Shown: positions 17,281 through 25,296, counted from the stretch's first letter. The stretch: 43,708 nucleotides of DNA from Planctomycetota bacterium (GCA_026386955.1 JAPLMQ010000292.1:1-43708); one strand, 5' to 3'. Notes: generated from the letters alone by a model not told the origin. Program-made: numbers and translations.

Positions 17281-17331
17281 GGAACATCTTCGCCGCGCCT
17301 TCGGCGAAGGTCAAATGATCTGTGATACAGG

Positions 17332-17698
17332 TTCCACTTGATTCCCACGTCAAGGCCATGGTGGAGGGTGCGGAGTTTTTTTCATCAGGCGCAGCCTGAT
17401 CAGAGACGGGGACTGTGTCCCCGAAGACGGAGCGAGGCGGTACTCCGCCGCGCGACGTGCGGGCGTCGTTGACGCCTCCGAGAGCAGATGACGCGCTCGG
17501 CAAAGATGTTGGTGGCGCAGGCCTGACGCGAGACCACGCGGTTGATGGCGGCCGGCGAGCCGTGCGGGCGGAGTACCGCCTGCGCCCGGCCTTCGGACAC
17601 ACAGTGTCCGTCTCGGCCCCCGACATGGATCAGGCTGCGCCTGATGGGAGAAAACTCCGCACGCTCCACCACGACGTTGGAGCGGGAATCAAGTGGAA
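17332..17698. repeat. 367-bp inverted-repeat element C overlapping the trpD stop codon
   Basis: The left end TTCCACTTGATTCCC (17332) and the right end GGGAATCAAGTGGAA (ending 17698) are inverted copies. Internal matching blocks include GTGCGGAGTTTT, CATCAGGCGCAGCCTGATC and GGTACTCCGCC, each with its inverted partner; similarity extends about 150 bp from each end. The right end covers the last codons and TGA of trpD. The element fills the gap between the znuA start and trpD, and no gene is seen inside. Confidence 0.85.
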
Positions 17699-18732
17699 TC
17701 CGCGCGGGTGATGGCGACCAGCGCGTCGAGCGCCCGCCCCGCGTCGCCTGAGTCGATCGACTTGCGCACCAGCGCCAGCCCCTGCGTGAGATCAGTCGCG
17801 AGGTCGGCCACGACCATCGCTGCCGCGGCGTTGAGGCAGACGATGTCCCGCGCCGGCCCGGGCTCGCCCGCGAGCACCCGGCGGATCACCGCGGCGCTCG
17901 CCTCGGGCCCGTCGACGCGCAGCGACTCCGGCTCCACGCGGGCCAGCCCCAGGCTCGTCGCCTCGAGCGTGTAGGTCTTCATCGCGCCTCGCTGGACGTG
18001 GCTCACCCGGCTCGGCCCCGTCGTCGTCAGTTCGTCCAGCCCCGAGCCGTCGGGCAGTTGCCCGTGGACGACCATCGCATGCTCCGTGCCCGTGCGCAGG
18101 AGCACCGTCGCGAGCGGCTCGGTGAGTTCGGGGGCGAAGACGCCCATGACTTGCCGGGTCGCGCCGGCGGGGTTGGTCAGTGGGCCGAGGATGTTGAAGA
18201 GCGTGCGGAAGCCCAGCTCTTGGCGGGCGGGCGCGACGTGCTTCACCGCCGGGTGGTGCGAGGGGGCGAAGCAGAAGCAGATGCCCGCGCGGTCGAGGCA
18301 GCGCGTGAGCGTCGCGGGCGAGGCCTCCAGCTTCACGCCCAGGACTTCGAGAACTTGGCTGGAGCCCGACTTGCTGGTCACCGAGCGGTTGCCGTGCTTG
18401 GCGACGGCGACGCCCCGCGGCCGGCCCGCGCCGGCGGCGACGATCGCCGAGGCGGTGGAGATGTTGAAGGTGTTGGCGTGGTCGCCGCCGGTCCCGCAGG
18501 TGTCGATGACCCGCAGACCCGAGGGGATTTCGACCTTGGCGACGTGGGCCCGCATGACCTTGGCGGCGCCGGTGATCTCGTCCACATGCGGCCCGCGGAT
18601 TTGGATCATCGCCAGCAGCGCGCCGATCTGGGCGGGCGACGCCTGGCCGGTCATGATCAGCTCGAAGGCTTCGACGGCCTGCTCGACGCCGAGCGTCTTG
18701 CCCGCGACGAGGATGGCGAGGAGGTGCTTCAT
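17689..18732 (-). CDS. trpD: Anthranilate phosphoribosyltransferase
   Basis: A 347-residue enzyme that transfers phosphoribose from PRPP to anthranilate in tryptophan synthesis. It shows the family motifs: LLAMIQIRG, the PRPP-binding DTCGTGGDHANTFNIST, AKHGNRSVTSKSGSSQVLEVLG, HHPAVKHVAPARQELGFRTLFNILGPLTNPA, and GSGLDELTTTGPS. The start at 18732 is the ATG where similarity begins. No other trp genes are near. It follows the small membrane-protein gene by 8 bp, so it is probably co-transcribed with the two membrane proteins upstream. Confidence 0.95.
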   Translation of the reverse strand: MKHLLAILVAGKTLGVEQAVEAFELIMTGQASPAQIGALLAMIQIRGPHVDEITGAAKVMRAHVAKVEIPSGLRVIDTCGTGGDHANTFNISTASAIVAAGAGRPRGVAVAKHGNRSVTSKSGSSQVLEVLGVKLEASPATLTRCLDRAGICFCFAPSHHPAVKHVAPARQELGFRTLFNILGPLTNPAGATRQVMGVFAPELTEPLATVLLRTGTEHAMVVHGQLPDGSGLDELTTTGPSRVSHVQRGAMKTYTLEATSLGLARVEPESLRVDGPEASAAVIRRVLAGEPGPARDIVCLNAAAAMVVADLATDLTQGLALVRKSIDSGDAGRALDALVAITRADST

Positions 18733-18740
18733 CGCGGGGC

Positions 18741-19001
18741 TCAGAAGATTTCCGTGATCAGCCAGAGGCCCACGGCCGCCATCGCCATGAAGGCCACGAT
18801 CTGCACCGCGAGCAGGGCCGCCTGGCGCGGCAACTGCTCGAGGCTGTCGAGCTTGATGGTCTTGTAGACCAGCGCGATGGCGATCGCCATGGGAGGCATG
18901 AGCAGCAGCCAGTAGGTCTCGAGCGGGAGCGGGTCGAGGAAGGGGCGGTAGCCCAAGGTGGGCAGCGACGCGAACGAAGCGAGGAGGGGTGCGGCGAACA
19001 T
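18741..19001 (-). CDS. Small membrane protein, function unknown
   Basis: An 86-residue protein with two clear hydrophobic helices (about residues 28-45 and 60-83) separated by a short amphipathic loop YKTIKLDSLEQLPRQA. I recognise no catalytic motif. The pattern looks conserved rather than random, and the gene is tightly packed: its ATG overlaps the TGA of the upstream gene (TGATG), and trpD begins 8 bp after its stop. A GTG at 19004 is an alternative start but is less likely than the ATG. Confidence 0.75.
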   Translation of the reverse strand: MFAAPLLASFASLPTLGYRPFLDPLPLETYWLLLMPPMAIAIALVYKTIKLDSLEQLPRQAALLAVQIVAFMAMAAVGLWLITEIF

Positions 19002-19552
19002 CACGCGACGCCCCCGCCCCCGCCCCCGGAACCAGAACCAGAACCAGAACTGCCATCCGTCCCCGAGCCCGACGCGGCGGGGCGTGCGGCGAGGTCGAGC
19101 GTCGTGCCGACGTTGGGGTTATCGGACCGCCGGCGGTGCGGGTCGCGGTGGATCACGTCGAGGATCGCCAGCAGGTTGAGCATGCCCGCCAAGGCGGTGT
19201 AGAGCACGCCTTGCTCGTTCACGCGCCCGAAGCTGGGCTCATAGGCGGGATGGCCCGAGGGGAGCGGGTCGCCCGGGCCGGTCTTGAGGATGCGCTGCAG
19301 GGCTTGGTCGGCGACGGCGGAGGGGGCGAAGAAGACTTGGCAGACGAACATCAGAGGATGGTCGGTGCGGTCGAAGACGCTGACGCCGCCGATGAGGAAA
19401 CCGGCGATCCAGAGAATGAGGATCGTGAGGCCTAGGATGGCGCCCCGGCGGGATTCGCCCAGGAACATGTGCCCCACGCCGGGCATGAACCAAGTCGCCA
19501 AGGCGGCGTCGAAGCGCCAGGCTTGTTCGGAAGGGGGCTCGGACGAGGTCAA
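19001..19552 (-). CDS. Multi-pass membrane protein with C-terminal Gly/Ser tail (DUF6677-like, tentative)
   Basis: A 183-residue protein starting from TTG at 19552, supported by GGAG seven bases upstream. Region ATWFMPGVGHMFLGESRRGAILG is the PG.GH..LG...RG pattern seen in small membrane families such as DUF6677 and DUF5683. Three hydrophobic segments follow (about residues 36-58, 67-87 and 120-140). The last 25 residues are nearly all Gly, Ser and Ala, encoded by a short tandem repeat. Function unknown. The ATG at 19496-19498 would remove the amphipathic N-terminus and is less likely. It is divergent from the acidic-protein gene. Confidence 0.7.
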   Translation of the reverse strand: MTSSEPPSEQAWRFDAALATWFMPGVGHMFLGESRRGAILGLTILILWIAGFLIGGVSVFDRTDHPLMFVCQVFFAPSAVADQALQRILKTGPGDPLPSGHPAYEPSFGRVNEQGVLYTALAGMLNLLAILDVIHRDPHRRRSDNPNVGTTLDLAARPAASGSGTDGSSGSGSGSGGGGGGVA

Positions 19553-19633
19553 TCGAGGGCTCCGGATCGGCCGATGAGGGCGGGGAGGGGCGGATAAAAT
19601 CGCTGGAGAAATCCGGCCTGAGGGAAAAAAGCG

Positions 19634-19661
19634 TTGACAAACCAGTGACGACCGATAGTGT
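19634..19661 (+). promoter_or_regulatory. Possible promoter for the acidic-protein gene
   Basis: A perfect TTGACA at 19634-19639 is followed by a weak -10 (TAGTGT, 19656-19661) at 16-bp spacing. It lies about 80 bp before the ATG of the acidic-protein gene and is the only good -35 in this divergent intergenic space. Confidence 0.4.
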
Positions 19662-19738
19662 AACCGCCAGTTTGGCTCGGTCCAGCGTTCGGCCCGCAGG
19701 TCGCACCGACCCGCCGCTACGGTTTTGGAGGCTCGCCC

Positions 19739-20038
19739 ATGGCACAGTGGAACCCCTCGATGCTGCTTCTCCCGCAATCCCAGACGGCATGGGCCTTCGC
19801 CCCGGCCTCGTCGGAGGCTCCGGCCTACCTCATGGCCCAAGAGGAAGACGACCTTGAGGAGGACGATGAATTGGACGATGAAGATGACGATGACGACGAG
19901 TTCGATGACGACGACGACTTGGACGACGACGACGAAGACGACGACCTCCTTGAGGACGACGAGGACGACGAGGACGACGAGTTCTTCAGCGACGACGACG
20001 AGGACGAGGAAGTCGTAGAGGACGACGAAGAGGTCTGA
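19739..20038 (+). CDS. Extremely acidic small protein
   Basis: A 99-residue protein. Residues 1-34 are ordinary and mildly hydrophobic (MAQWNPSMLLLPQSQTAWAF). Residues 35-99 are 53/65 Asp or Glu, interrupted only by Leu, Phe, Val and one Ser. The ATG is preceded by TTTTGGAGG, a strong Shine-Dalgarno. The function is unknown; such tails can mimic nucleic acid or bind basic proteins or cations. The next gene, 57 bp downstream on the same strand, encodes a protein with an Arg-rich N-terminus, so a charge-complementary pair is possible. Confidence 0.7.
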   Translation: MAQWNPSMLLLPQSQTAWAFAPASSEAPAYLMAQEEDDLEEDDELDDEDDDDDEFDDDDDLDDDDEDDDLLEDDEDDEDDEFFSDDDEDEEVVEDDEEV

Positions 20039-20057
20039 CCGCCGGCAGCGCTCCATC

Positions 20058-20080
20058 GGGCGTCGCCTGGCGCGACGCCC
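20058..20080 (+). promoter_or_regulatory. Hairpin immediately before a Shine-Dalgarno
   Basis: A 9-bp perfect stem GGGCGTCGC / GCGACGCCC with loop CTGGC abuts the Shine-Dalgarno GGAGAGGAG (20081-20089) of the Arg-rich protein gene. It has no U-tract, so a translational or mRNA-stability role is more likely than termination. Confidence 0.5.
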
Positions 20081-20095
20081 CGGAGAGGAGCCTAC

Positions 20096-20524
20096 ATGTC
20101 GGGCATGCTCGATGATTCCGCAGAGACCGGGCCCGGAGGCGTTGAACGCCGCACCGTGGGCACTGACCGCCGCGACACCGTGGTCGACCGCCGGACCAAC
20201 CAGACCGGGTTGGAGAGGCGGCGGGGCCCCGGGCGAAGGCGGACCGATTTCGTGAAGTCGGCCGAAGAGGGCCAGATGAACCCCGAACAGTTCCTGTTCG
20301 TGATGGCCATCGACGCCTACAAGCGGGTCAACCAAAAGCCGTTCCCGACCTGGACGGAGGTGCTTGAGGTCATCCGCAAACTCGGGTACCGCAAGACCTG
20401 CGCCTCGGGCATCCAATTGGGCAACGCCGAGGACTGGACGGAGGCGCCCGACGCACCGACGTTCAAGGTGGTGCTCGACGCGGAGGCCGCCGGGACGACC
20501 CCGCTCGACGAACTCGACGACTGA
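20096..20524 (+). CDS. Conserved hypothetical protein with Arg-rich RRxxDRR N-terminus
   Basis: A 142-residue protein. The N-terminal third is basic and repetitive (VERRTVGTDRRDTVVDRR, then LERRRGPGRRR). The middle MNPEQFLFVMAIDAYKRVNQKPFPTWTEVLEVIRKLGYRK is a compact helical region, and the C-terminus is acidic. Function unknown. The ATG has GGAGAGGAG at 7 nt. RRxxDRR repeats occur at the N-termini of several bacterial signalling and regulatory proteins, but this is not diagnostic. A terminator follows about 70 bp after the stop. Confidence 0.75.
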   Translation: MSGMLDDSAETGPGGVERRTVGTDRRDTVVDRRTNQTGLERRRGPGRRRTDFVKSAEEGQMNPEQFLFVMAIDAYKRVNQKPFPTWTEVLEVIRKLGYRKTCASGIQLGNAEDWTEAPDAPTFKVVLDAEAAGTTPLDELDD

Positions 20525-20595
20525 TCTTCAAAAGACGAAATCCTCAAGTCGACGCAGCAACGCGCCGATGAAATGAGGCAACGTAGAACGCGAGG

Positions 20596-20631
20596 CACCT
20601 GCCCATCACCGAGGGCGGGTGTTTTGCTTTT
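20596..20631 (+). terminator. Intrinsic terminator before the C1 cluster
   Basis: CACCTGCCC (20596-20604) pairs with GGGCGGGTG (20613-20621), with one G-T pair, and is followed by TTTTGCTTTT. It separates the hypothetical-protein unit from the C1 operon. Confidence 0.75.
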
Positions 20632-20721
20632 GGGGTCGAGATGGCTCGTCGCTTTGCGACGGCGAGTTCAGCCCGGACCGCGCTCCACGCGTCGCCCGCC
20701 CCCGGGTTTCCCCCGCGGCAT

Positions 20722-20727
20722 TACAAT
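20722..20727 (+). promoter_or_regulatory. -10-like TACAAT 8 nt before the formyltransferase start
   Basis: TACAAT ends 8 nt before the ATG at 20736, placing the predicted transcript start at or next to the start codon. No Shine-Dalgarno is present. Together with the terminator just upstream this marks the likely start of the C1 operon as a leaderless mRNA. Confidence 0.4.
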
Positions 20728-20735
20728 CCCGCCCG

Positions 20736-21653
20736 ATGGAGCTGCGAGGCACGATCATCGAAGAGACCTTCGCCGAAGCCTTCCGCATGTGGGGGGCGAG
20801 GCTGGTCGTCACCGCCGCCGACCGGCGATGGGTCGACACGGCCGTGCAGGTCGTCTGCGGGTATGCCACCAGCGTCATCGGGTGCGACGCCGAAGCGGGG
20901 CGCGAAGTCGATCTCGACCCTTCGCAGACGCCCGACGGCCGGCCCGGCGCGGCCGTCCTCTTCTTCGCCTTCAACGACCAGAAGCTCGCCAAGGCGCTGC
21001 CCAATCGCGTCGGGCAATGCCTCATGACCTGCCCGACCACCGCGGTCTACGACGGCCTGCCCGGCGTGACGACCACTCCCGAGTCGGCCCGGCTCGACCT
21101 GGGCAAGAGGCTCCGCTACTTCGGCGACGGCTTCCAATCCTCGAAGGTCATCGACGGGCGGCGCCACTGGCGCGTGCCTGTGATGGACGGCGAGTTCGTC
21201 GTCGAGGAGACCGCCGGCGCGGTGAAGGCCATCGCGGGCGGGAACCTGCTCATCTGCGGGCCGGACCAGACGACCACGCTCGCCGCGGCCGTGCGCGCCG
21301 TCGACGCCATCGCGCCGCTGCCCGACGTGATCACGCCCTTCCCCGGCGGGGTCGTCCGCAGCGGGTCGAAGGTCGGCTCGCGCTACAAGGCCCTGTTCGC
21401 CTCCTCCAACGACGAATACTGCCCCACGCTCCGCCATACGCCCCGCTCGAAGCTGCGCCCGGGCGTCGGCTGCGTCTACGAGATCGTCATCAACGGCCTG
21501 AACCGCGACGCCATCGCCCGCGCGATGCGCGTGGGCATCGAGGCCTCCGCCGGCCCGCCGATCATCGCCATCTCCGCGGGCAACTACGGCGGGAACCTCG
21601 GCAAATTCCATTTCAAGCTGCACGAAGTCATGGCGGCGGAGGCGGGCCGATGA
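20736..21653 (+). CDS. fhcD: Formylmethanofuran:tetrahydromethanopterin formyltransferase
   Basis: A 305-residue Ftr/FhcD. In methylotrophic bacteria it moves the formyl group from formyl-H4MPT to the methanofuran-type cofactor, as part of the FhcABCD formyltransferase/hydrolase complex that releases formate. Recognisable regions are TIIEETFAEAFRMWGARLVVTAAD at the N-terminus, GFGSKVGS-like VVRSGSKVGSRYK, SNDEYCPTLR, VYEIVINGLNRDAIARAMRVGIEA and ISAGNYGGNLGKFHFKLHE. The length matches archaeal Ftr (about 300). An earlier in-frame codon at 20619 is rejected because it lies inside the terminator. The TGA overlaps the ATG of fhcC (ATGA). Confidence 0.95.
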   Translation: MELRGTIIEETFAEAFRMWGARLVVTAADRRWVDTAVQVVCGYATSVIGCDAEAGREVDLDPSQTPDGRPGAAVLFFAFNDQKLAKALPNRVGQCLMTCPTTAVYDGLPGVTTTPESARLDLGKRLRYFGDGFQSSKVIDGRRHWRVPVMDGEFVVEETAGAVKAIAGGNLLICGPDQTTTLAAAVRAVDAIAPLPDVITPFPGGVVRSGSKVGSRYKALFASSNDEYCPTLRHTPRSKLRPGVGCVYEIVINGLNRDAIARAMRVGIEASAGPPIIAISAGNYGGNLGKFHFKLHEVMAAEAGR

Positions 21654-22426
21654 GCGGCTACACCCTCGTCTGGAAACACCGCCCCGGCCCCGCCTGCGTC
21701 GATGGCTCGTTCCTGCGCCCCGACGTCCTCGGCCCGCTCGACCCCGCGGCCCTCGCGGCGAAGCCGGTCCCCGTCGGGCGCGATCTCGTTCCGCTCGCTG
21801 AACTCTGCGACATCCGCGGCCAACCCGGCCCGACGCTCACGCTCGAAGGCGCGCCCCCGCTCGACCGCCTCGGCGAAGGCATGCTCTCGGGCGAACTGGT
21901 CATCCACGGCGAAGCGGGCGACGACCTGGGCGCCTCGATGCGCGGCGGGCGCATCCATGTCCGCGGCCAGGCCGGCCGCCGCGTCGGCGGGCCCTCGCCC
22001 ACCTCGCGCCAAGGCATGTCCGGCGGCGAGATCGTCATCGACGGCGACGCGGGCGACTACGCCGGCCTGCGCATGCGCCGCGGCCTCGTTGCCATTCGTG
22101 GCCGCGCCGGCGCGAGCCCGGGATACCGCATGCTCGCCGGCACGATCATCGTCGGCCGCGGGCCGATGGACGCGCCGGGACTCGAGATGCGCCGCGGCAT
22201 GATCCTGGGCCTCGACCGCACCGCCGGCGAGGCGCCGATGGGCGGGCATCTCGTCGACGTCGGCCCGTTCGCCTCCAGCGTCTCGCCTGTGCTCCGGCTG
22301 ATCCTGCGCCGTGTGGCGACGCTCGGTTGGCCGGTCGATCACGCGGCCATGGACGGGCGCTACCGCCTGCTGCGCAGCGACGCGCTCGAACTCGGGAGAG
22401 GAGAGGTCTGGCAATGGCTGAGTTGA
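21650..22426 (+). CDS. fhcC: Formylmethanofuran dehydrogenase subunit C-like protein (FhcC)
   Basis: A 258-residue protein with the GxGxG-type right-handed beta-helix shared by FmdC/FwdC and the C-terminus of glutamate synthase. Stacked turns such as MLSGELVIHGEAGDDLGASM, GGRIHVRGQAGRRVGG, MSGGEIVIDGDAGDYAGLRM, RRGLVAIRGRAG and LAGTIIVGRG are visible. In bacteria FhcC is the structural subunit of the formyltransferase/hydrolase complex and contacts FhcD. The partner catalytic subunits FhcA and FhcB are not in the window. It overlaps fhcD by 4 nt and the next gene by 13 nt. Confidence 0.92.
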   Translation: MSGYTLVWKHRPGPACVDGSFLRPDVLGPLDPAALAAKPVPVGRDLVPLAELCDIRGQPGPTLTLEGAPPLDRLGEGMLSGELVIHGEAGDDLGASMRGGRIHVRGQAGRRVGGPSPTSRQGMSGGEIVIDGDAGDYAGLRMRRGLVAIRGRAGASPGYRMLAGTIIVGRGPMDAPGLEMRRGMILGLDRTAGEAPMGGHLVDVGPFASSVSPVLRLILRRVATLGWPVDHAAMDGRYRLLRSDALELGRGEVWQWLS

Positions 22427-23364
22427 ACCTGAACGCGCGGGCGATGAAGGTCGCCGTCGAACTGGAGCGCAGGGCCGAGGAGGTCGGCGCGGCCGTGCAC
22501 CGCGTGGGCGGGGCGACCGTCATCGACGCGGGCGTCGACCAGCCCGGCAGCCTGGCGGCGGGCGTGCTGCTCGCGCGGGCTTGCCTGGCCGACCTCGGCG
22601 ACGTCACTCTCGTGCCCGGGCAGGTCGGCTCCGCGCCGCTTCCCACAGTCGTCGTCCACACCGCCAATCCCGTCGCGGCCTGCATGGCCAGCCAGTACGC
22701 CGGCTGGCGCATCAGCGTCGGCGATTACTTCGCGATGGGCTCGGGCCCGATGCGGGCCGCCCGCGGGACCGAGCCGCTCTTCGACGACATCGGGCACCGC
22801 GAGTCGCCCGGCTTGGCGGTGGGCGTCCTCGAGGCGGGCAAGTTGCCGGGCGAGGCCGTCGTCGCCGAGATGGCGCAGAAGCTCAAGATCCCCGCCGACA
22901 GGATCACACTGCTCGTCGCCCGCACCGCGAGCCTCGCGGGCGGGACGCAGGTCGTCGCCCGCAGCGTCGAGACCGCGCTGCACAAGCTGCACGAGCTGAA
23001 GTTCGACTTGAAGCGCGTCGTCGGCGGCTTCGGCTCCGCGCCGCTCCCGCCCGTGGCGAAGCACGACATGGCCGCGATCGGCCGCACCAACGACGCCGTG
23101 CTCTACGGCGGGCAAGTCACGCTCTTCGTCACCGGCGACGACGAATCGCTCGCGAAGATCGTCGCCGCGATGCCCTCCTCGGCCAGCCGCGACTACGGCC
23201 AGCCCTTCTACGTCACCTTCAAGCGCTACGGGTTCGACTTCTACAAGCTCGACCCGTTGCTCTTCAGCCCCGCGGTGGTCAGCCTGCAGAACATCGGCAC
23301 GGGCAAGGTCCACACCGCGGGGCAGGTGAACCACGAGGTGCTCGCGCTCTCGTTCCTGGGCTGA
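22414..23364 (+). CDS. mch: Methenyltetrahydromethanopterin cyclohydrolase
   Basis: A 316-residue Mch that converts methenyl-H4MPT to N5-formyl-H4MPT. Family features are MKVAVELERRAEEVGAAVHRVGGATVIDAGVDQPGSLAAG, VVVHTANPVAACMASQYAGWRI, YFAMGSGPMRAARGTEPLF, LLVARTASLAGGTQVVARSVETALHKLHELKFD, AIGRTNDAVLYGGQVTLFV and the C-terminal TGKVHTAGQVNHEVLALSF. The length agrees with the family. It begins inside the end of fhcC, a strong sign of co-translation, and directly precedes FhcD in the pathway order. Confidence 0.96.
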   Translation: MAELNLNARAMKVAVELERRAEEVGAAVHRVGGATVIDAGVDQPGSLAAGVLLARACLADLGDVTLVPGQVGSAPLPTVVVHTANPVAACMASQYAGWRISVGDYFAMGSGPMRAARGTEPLFDDIGHRESPGLAVGVLEAGKLPGEAVVAEMAQKLKIPADRITLLVARTASLAGGTQVVARSVETALHKLHELKFDLKRVVGGFGSAPLPPVAKHDMAAIGRTNDAVLYGGQVTLFVTGDDESLAKIVAAMPSSASRDYGQPFYVTFKRYGFDFYKLDPLLFSPAVVSLQNIGTGKVHTAGQVNHEVLALSFLG

Positions 23365-23393
23365 GCCGGCCGCGGGCCGATTGGGATCGACTC

Positions 23394-24287
23394 ATGCGGA
23401 TCGTCACGCTTTCGGGCGGCTCGGGCTGGCACGTGCAGGATTTGCTGCGTGCCGCGGCGCGCGTGGGCGTGGAGGTCCTGCCGCGCCATTGGCGAGAGCT
23501 GGGCGGGGCGGTGGGGGCGGGCGCGGGCAAAGCGAATTCAGCCATCCGCGCGGGCGATCTCGATCTCGGCGAGGCCGACGCCGTTCTGCTGCGGACCATG
23601 CCGCCGGGCTCGCTCGAGCAGATCGTCTTCCGCATGGATTTGGTCCACCGCCTCGCGGCCAAGGGCGTCCGCGTGGTGAACCCGCCGCGGGCGATCGAGA
23701 TTGCGGTCGACAAGTACCTGTCGTTGGCGCTGATGGTCGAGGCGGGGCTGCCCGTCCCCGAGACGGAGGTTTGGCAACGCTGGGAGGATGCGGCCGGGGC
23801 TTTCGAGCGGCTGGGCGGCGATGTGGTGGTCAAGCCGATCTTCGGGTCGGAGGGTTTCGGCATCACCCGCGCGACCGACGCCGACACCGCCGCGCGGATC
23901 TTCGCCGCGCTGGAGCGCATCGGCTCGGTGATCTATCTACAGCGATTCATTGATCATGGCGGGGTCGACTACCGCCTGCTCGTGCTGGGCGGGCGTGTCC
24001 TCGGCGCGATGCGGCGCACGCGCGAGGGCGACTGGCGCACGAACATCGCCCGCGGGGGCAAGGGCGAGGCGATCGCGCCCGACGCAGCGATGGAGCGGTT
24101 CGCGGTCGCCGCGGCGCGGGCCTGCGCCGCGGAGGCGGCGGGCGTCGACATCGCGATCGACCGCGCGGGCGAGGCCTTCGTGCTGGAGGTCAACGCCGTG
24201 CCGGGCTGGCGGGAACTGACGCGGGTGACGGGCATCGACGTGGCGGCCGAGGTGCTGCGGCACGTGGCCTCGAAGGCGAAGGCGTGA
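23394..24287 (+). CDS. RimK-like ATP-grasp ligase (H4MPT/methanofuran glutamylation candidate)
   Basis: A 297-residue ATP-grasp enzyme of the RimK/MptN type. It shows ATP-binding GGDVVVKPIFGSEGFGITRA, YLQRFIDHGGVDYRLLVLGGRVLGAMRR, and the metal-binding GVDIAIDRAGEAFVLEVNAVPGW. Members add glutamate to a carboxylate; MptN adds alpha-glutamate to tetrahydromethanopterin in methanogens, and RimK-like genes occur in bacterial H4MPT clusters. The side chain it builds here (on H4MPT or the methanofuran analogue) is an inference. It follows mch by 29 bp without its own terminator or promoter signal. The ATG has no strong Shine-Dalgarno. Confidence 0.88.
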   Translation: MRIVTLSGGSGWHVQDLLRAAARVGVEVLPRHWRELGGAVGAGAGKANSAIRAGDLDLGEADAVLLRTMPPGSLEQIVFRMDLVHRLAAKGVRVVNPPRAIEIAVDKYLSLALMVEAGLPVPETEVWQRWEDAAGAFERLGGDVVVKPIFGSEGFGITRATDADTAARIFAALERIGSVIYLQRFIDHGGVDYRLLVLGGRVLGAMRRTREGDWRTNIARGGKGEAIAPDAAMERFAVAAARACAAEAAGVDIAIDRAGEAFVLEVNAVPGWRELTRVTGIDVAAEVLRHVASKAKA

Positions 24288-24306
24288 ACGGGCCTTGGGC
24301 GAAACG

Positions 24307-25248
24307 ATGGCGAAGAAACGAGGCACATCCCGATCGAAGCCCGCGCGGCCGGCGCCGTCGTCGGCGCACTCACCGAAGTGGACCGTCGGCCAATTGGCGG
24401 AGCTCGCCTGCATCGCGGAGGTGCTGGCACCCAAGGCGGGGAACGTCCACCCCGGCGCGGCTTTCGACGACGCGACATGGCAGGACTTCGCCCTCTCGGC
24501 CGTCGCGGTCGCGCCGCTGCTCGACCGCGCCGCGGAGGCGGGCGTGGGCAAGACCGTGCTGGCCTGCGTCGAGGCGACCAAGGCCGCGGCCGGGACGAAC
24601 ACCAACCTCGGCATGATCCTGTTGCTCGCGCCGCTCTGCGCCGTGCCGCGCGGGCGGTCGCTCGGTCCGGGCGTGAGGAAAGTGCTTGCGGATCTCACGG
24701 CCGCGGACGCGCGGGCCGTCTACGAGGCGATTCGCCTCGCCCACCCCGGCGGGCTGGGGCGCGCGGGCAAGGGCGACGTCGCCCGTCTGCCGAAGATCGG
24801 CCTCGTCGAGGCGATGAGCCTCGCCGCGGAGCGAGACGCCGTCGCCCGGCAATACGCCAACGGCTTCGCCGACGTGTTGGGGCGCGTCGCCCCGGCTCTG
24901 ATCGAGGCGGGCGAGAAATCCCCGCTGGACGAGGCGATCGTGCGCGTCCACCTGGGCTTGATGGCGCACGAGCCCGACAGCCTCATTCGGCGAAAATGCG
25001 GCGACGCGGTCGCGCAGGAGTCGTCCCGCCTGGCCGGCGCGGTGCTTGCCGCGGATTGGCCCCGCACGCCCAACGCGCGGAGACTGTTCGCCCGGCTCGA
25101 CCGCTGGCTGCGCGCCGACGGGCGGCGGCGAAACCCCGGCACGAGCGCCGATTTGGTCGCCGCGGGCCTCTTCGTCGCGTTCCGGGGCGGAAGCCTGCTC
25201 CCGCCGTGGCGCTGGGCGGGCCTGGCTGGGAGTTTCACGCGGGGTTGA
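24307..25248 (+). CDS. CitG-like (triphosphoribosyl-dephospho-CoA synthase family) protein of the C1 cluster
   Basis: A 313-residue protein of the CitG/MdcB-like all-helical family. Typical residues are CIAEVLAPKAGNVHPGAAFDDATWQDFALSA, the AGTNTNLGMILLLAPL region and ESSRLAGAV. CitG itself makes the prosthetic group of citrate lyase, but no citrate lyase gene is here. CitG-like genes are a recurrent member of bacterial and archaeal H4MPT gene clusters, where no reaction is firmly assigned to my knowledge. It probably attaches or transfers a ribose-phosphate-like group in cofactor synthesis; that is inference. The ATG at 24307 is preferred to a TTG at 24295. A Lys/Arg/Pro-rich N-terminal 25 residues precede the domain. 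Confidence 0.85.
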   Translation: MAKKRGTSRSKPARPAPSSAHSPKWTVGQLAELACIAEVLAPKAGNVHPGAAFDDATWQDFALSAVAVAPLLDRAAEAGVGKTVLACVEATKAAAGTNTNLGMILLLAPLCAVPRGRSLGPGVRKVLADLTAADARAVYEAIRLAHPGGLGRAGKGDVARLPKIGLVEAMSLAAERDAVARQYANGFADVLGRVAPALIEAGEKSPLDEAIVRVHLGLMAHEPDSLIRRKCGDAVAQESSRLAGAVLAADWPRTPNARRLFARLDRWLRADGRRRNPGTSADLVAAGLFVAFRGGSLLPPWRWAGLAGSFTRG

Positions 25249-25296
25249 TCGATTCAGGATGGTTTCAGTCAGTGCGGTTTCATCCGGAGCGATTTG

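Noticed and set aside
19016..19056. Short tandem repeat (GGAACCAGAACCAG...) as a regulatory array
   Set aside because: It is the coding sequence of the Gly/Ser tail of the membrane protein and needs no other explanation.
20619..20735. Longer start for the formyltransferase gene at 20619
   Set aside because: It lies inside the intrinsic terminator and its translation does not resemble the family; similarity begins at the ATG at 20736.
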